This document shows, piece by piece, positions 61,940-64,000 of a stretch of 64,000 nt of DNA (the stretch's first letter is position 1; every line of letters starts with the position of its first letter). The stretch covers positions 1,426,001 to 1,490,000 of the forward strand of contig NZ_MVDI01000001.1 of the NCBI RefSeq assembly GCF_002939305.1, read 5' to 3'. A program made the position numbers and the translations under genes. Source of the DNA: Chroococcidiopsis sp. TS-821 (GTDB lineage Bacteria > Cyanobacteriota > Cyanobacteriia > Cyanobacteriales > Chroococcidiopsidaceae). Below the pieces are notes generated by a model that was not told the DNA's origin, searched no databases, and worked only from the letters and a program-made list of their open reading frames with translations.

Positions 61940-62640
61940 TGGAGTGGACAGATTTTGCAGTTCGCCTAGCAGTTGCCTTTTTCTTAGGTTCAGCAATTGG
62001 TTTAGAACGACAGTGGCGACAGCGCATGGCAGGATTACGTACTAATACCTTGGTGGCGACCGGCGCAGCCTTATTTGTGATGCTTTCTGTTCTGATTCCT
62101 GGAGAAGCCAGCCCTACGCGCATTGCAGCTCAAGTTGTGTCTGGGATTGGTTTTTTAGCAGGTGGCGTTATCTTACGCGAAGGTTTGAGCGTTCGAGGAT
62201 TGAATACAGCAGCAACAATTTGGTGTGCAGCGGCGATTGGTTCGCTGGCAGGAGCAGGGTTTATAACTCAAGCAGTGATTGGCTCGATTGCAGTTTTAAT
62301 TGCTAACATTCTCCTACGTCCATTGGGCTATCGCATCAACCAGGAACCCCTACAAGGAAGCGAGATAGAACTGTGCTATCAATGTTCCTTAATGTGCCGA
62401 AGCAAAGATGAAGCTCACGTACGAGCATTGTTGCTGCAAGCTCTCAGTACTAGCACGATGAAGCTACGTTCATTGCGTAGTGAGGATTTAGAAGATGCGG
62501 CGGATCGCGTTGAAGTAGAAGCGGAAATGCTCACTCAAAACCGCGACGATCAGCTTTTAGAGCAAATCATTAGTCGATTAAGTTTAGAACCAGGAGTCAT
62601 TGCTGCGAGTTGGCGAGTTATTGAACAAGAGTTTGGCTAA
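61936..62640 (+). CDS. MgtC/SapB family membrane protein
   Basis: A 234-residue membrane protein of the MgtC family, tied to growth at low magnesium and, in pathogens, to control of ATP synthase. WTDFAVRLAVAFFLGSAIGL and ERQWRQRMAGLRTNTLVATG are the family signature; RIAAQVVSGIGFLAGGVILR and GLNTAATIWCAAAIGSLAGA complete the four-helix core. A cytosolic C-terminal domain of ACT-like form (about 145-234) follows. ATG at 61936 or 61939; no strong ribosome binding site of its own, and the stop of a short upstream frame overlaps it. Located 250 bases after mgtE. Confidence 0.9.
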   Translation: MMEWTDFAVRLAVAFFLGSAIGLERQWRQRMAGLRTNTLVATGAALFVMLSVLIPGEASPTRIAAQVVSGIGFLAGGVILREGLSVRGLNTAATIWCAAAIGSLAGAGFITQAVIGSIAVLIANILLRPLGYRINQEPLQGSEIELCYQCSLMCRSKDEAHVRALLLQALSTSTMKLRSLRSEDLEDAADRVEVEAEMLTQNRDDQLLEQIISRLSLEPGVIAASWRVIEQEFG

Positions 62641-62685
62641 GTTTAGCAGAGGAAGAATACTGTTTTCCATATAACTCAAAACTTT

Positions 62686-62721
62686 CAGAATGTCCTAAGC
62701 ATATTGACCATTGCTGTAGAG
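62686..62721. repeat. Dispersed repeat, ATAATGTCCTAA type, copy 4
   Basis: AGAATGTCCTAAGC, ATATTGACCATTGCTGTAGAG: shares AATGTCCTAA, GACCATTGC and TAGA with 19597-19636. It fills the gap between convergent mgtC and proS genes. Confidence 0.5.
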
Positions 62722-62727
62722 TGCTTT

Positions 62728-64000
62728 TTATCCGTGAAGTGCAGTATCTATCCACTGCTTCAGCGTTGCAACTACTGCATCAATCGCGATGTCTTGTGAT
62801 TTGCGGCTTTTGCGTTCGACAACTTCAACTTTACCTTCAGCGAGCGATCGTCCCGTCACAATGCGATAAGGAATCCCAACAAGATCTGCATCTTTGAACT
62901 TAACGCCCGCGCGTTCGTCGCGATCGTCAAGCAGCGTCTCGATTCCTGCTGCATTTAGTTGTTGATAAAGCTTTTCGGCAACTTCTACTTGTTGCGCATT
63001 ATTGATGTTTGGAATCGTTACAATCGCGTGATAAGGCGCGATCGCTACAGGCCATATAATACCGTCTTGGTCATAAGATTGCTCAACCGCAGCTTGTGCC
63101 AAGCGCGAAACTCCCACACCATAGCAACCCATGACTAAAGGAACTTCTTCACCTTGTTCGTTGGTGTAGGTAGCTCCCATTGCTGCGGAGTATTTTGTTC
63201 CTAATTGAAAAATGTGTCCGATTTCGATACCTCTAGCGCTTTGTAAGGTTTGTTCGGGGTTATGAATTGCGCGATCGCCGACGCGTGCTTTTCGCACATC
63301 GACAATATTTTCTGGTAGTTTAAATTGCTCGTTCCAATTTGCTCCAACGACGTGATAACCTAATTCGTTGGCTCCTGTTGCAAAATTGCGCAAATCCACA
63401 GCCGTTTTATCAACTAACCGCAAAAACTGCGGGTGTATTTGTTTATCGGTACGAATGTAGTCATCCGCAATATCAGGGGCGATATATCCTAGCGGTAAAG
63501 GTTTTGCTGCCCATTTTTGTTGCATTGTTGCGTCTGGTACAGTGAGCGCGATCGCGGTTTTTCCACCATACTGCGGAGCAAGGCGAGTTATCTCATTTTG
63601 CAACTTCACTTCATTAACGTCTTGATCGCCTCGGATACTAACAATCACTAGTAGCGTTAACCCACAATCGAACACAACTTGATACAACACATTTTTCACA
63701 ACTTGTGTAGGGGAACATCCTAACACGTTACACATTGTGTCAATCGTTGGCGTGCCTGGCGTTTCGCGTTTTTCATAGGTTGTAAACGGTGATGGTTCTG
63801 CTTCAGGTGGTAGCGACACAGCTTTTTCTACATTAGCTGCATACTTTCCGTCTTCGGTATAAAGAACTTCATCTTCTCCTGCATCTGCTAACACCATAAA
63901 TTCTTGCGAAGCTGAACCACCAATCGCACCTGAATCAGCTTCCACTGCGCGAAAAGCTAACCCACTCCGCCGCAAAATATTGCTGTATGCACGGTGCATG
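62728..64000 (-). CDS. proS: Prolyl-tRNA synthetase, 5' end beyond the window edge
   Basis: Class II aminoacyl-tRNA synthetase of the bacterial type. The window holds about 424 C-terminal codons; the frame is open through the right edge, so the start lies outside. Visible parts: the end of the catalytic N-terminal half ([22 protein letters not shown] region, motif 2 side), the YbaK-like editing insertion (about residues 85-230 of the visible part, with VVKNVLYQ and [15 protein letters not shown]), motif 3 ([15 protein letters not shown]) and the anticodon-binding domain ([36 protein letters not shown]). All is intact in what can be seen. Confidence 0.95.
   Translation of the reverse strand, partial: MHRAYSNILRRSGLAFRAVEADSGAIGGSASQEFMVLADAGEDEVLYTEDGKYAANVEKAVSLPPEAEPSPFTTYEKRETPGTPTIDTMCNVLGCSPTQVVKNVLYQVVFDCGLTLLVIVSIRGDQDVNEVKLQNEITRLAPQYGGKTAIALTVPDATMQQKWAAKPLPLGYIAPDIADDYIRTDKQIHPQFLRLVDKTAVDLRNFATGANELGYHVVGANWNEQFKLPENIVDVRKARVGDRAIHNPEQTLQSARGIEIGHIFQLGTKYSAAMGATYTNEQGEEVPLVMGCYGVGVSRLAQAAVEQSYDQDGIIWPVAIAPYHAIVTIPNINNAQQVEVAEKLYQQLNAAGIETLLDDRDERAGVKFKDADLVGIPYRIVTGRSLAEGKVEVVERKSRKSQDIAIDAVVATLKQWIDTALHG

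Noticed and set aside
1-64000. tRNA, rRNA, CRISPR arrays, insertion sequences, prophage
   Set aside because: Looked for cloverleaf-type T-loops, regular spaced repeats and transposase motifs by eye; none convincing. A tRNAscan-SE or CRISPR search would be decisive.

Overview
The window comes from a cyanobacterial chromosome. Support: the HIP1 palindrome GCGATCGC recurs throughout both strands; there is a cytochrome b6f small subunit (PetL), a CrtR-type beta-carotene hydroxylase, a CSP41-like epimerase, a DUF760 protein, a TLP40-like lumenal cyclophilin, and cyanobacterial neighbour pairs such as sppA-aroH and efp-accB. Moderate G+C, abundant short intergenic repeats and mixed housekeeping/exopolysaccharide content would fit a Chroococcidiopsis/Gloeocapsa-like lineage, but species is inference. 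I saw no rRNA, tRNA, CRISPR array, transposase or prophage gene.

Layout. 1-2.7 kb: PhzF-like protein (cut by the left edge), M28 peptidase, RNase D-like exonuclease. 3-9 kb: surface-sugar genes (two small phosphoglycosyl transferases, a GT4, galE) around CSP41-like and pgsA genes that overlap tail to tail. 9-17 kb: a SET-domain methyltransferase with a post-SET zinc motif, a CHASE4/HAMP/GAF/GGDEF/EAL c-di-GMP enzyme, tex and mnmE, then a decayed gene. 18-31 kb: tandem nitroreductase (SagB/ThcOx), pyk, crtR, an SLC13/ArsB-like transporter, sppA-aroH, an EamA exporter, a GT4 resembling tetrahydrobiopterin glucosyltransferase, glgP. 31-40.7 kb: TauE/SafE permease, LD-carboxypeptidase, hemE, a decayed four-helix-bundle gene, an SDR, a B12-binding radical SAM protein, a Uma2 protein, petL (31 codons), aroB.

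40.8-51.2 kb is one minus-strand block for making and exporting a polysaccharide through an ABC transporter: GT4, GT2, Wzm-like permease, Wzt-like ATPase with a C-terminal glycan-binding-type domain, GT2, a polyprenyl-phosphate-sugar synthase-like GT2 and two tandem paralogous polytopic GT-C-like proteins. The likely logic is that the synthase charges a lipid carrier and the GT-C pair uses it on the outer face of the membrane to modify the exported glycan.

51.4-64 kb: LysM/M23 peptidase, HtrA-type protease, DUF760, scpB, cyclophilin, efp, accB, an ArsR regulator with a palindrome before its start, GerMN and DUF2993 proteins, then a magnesium pair, mgtE and mgtC. mgtE follows about 0.77 kb of non-coding, structured DNA; mgtC follows a 19-codon reading frame whose stop overlaps its start. 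proS runs off the right edge.

The most unusual items are the tandem GT-C pair, the mgtC upstream frame and mgtE leader, the SET protein, the two gene remnants, the hairpin cluster after aroB and several small dispersed intergenic repeat families.
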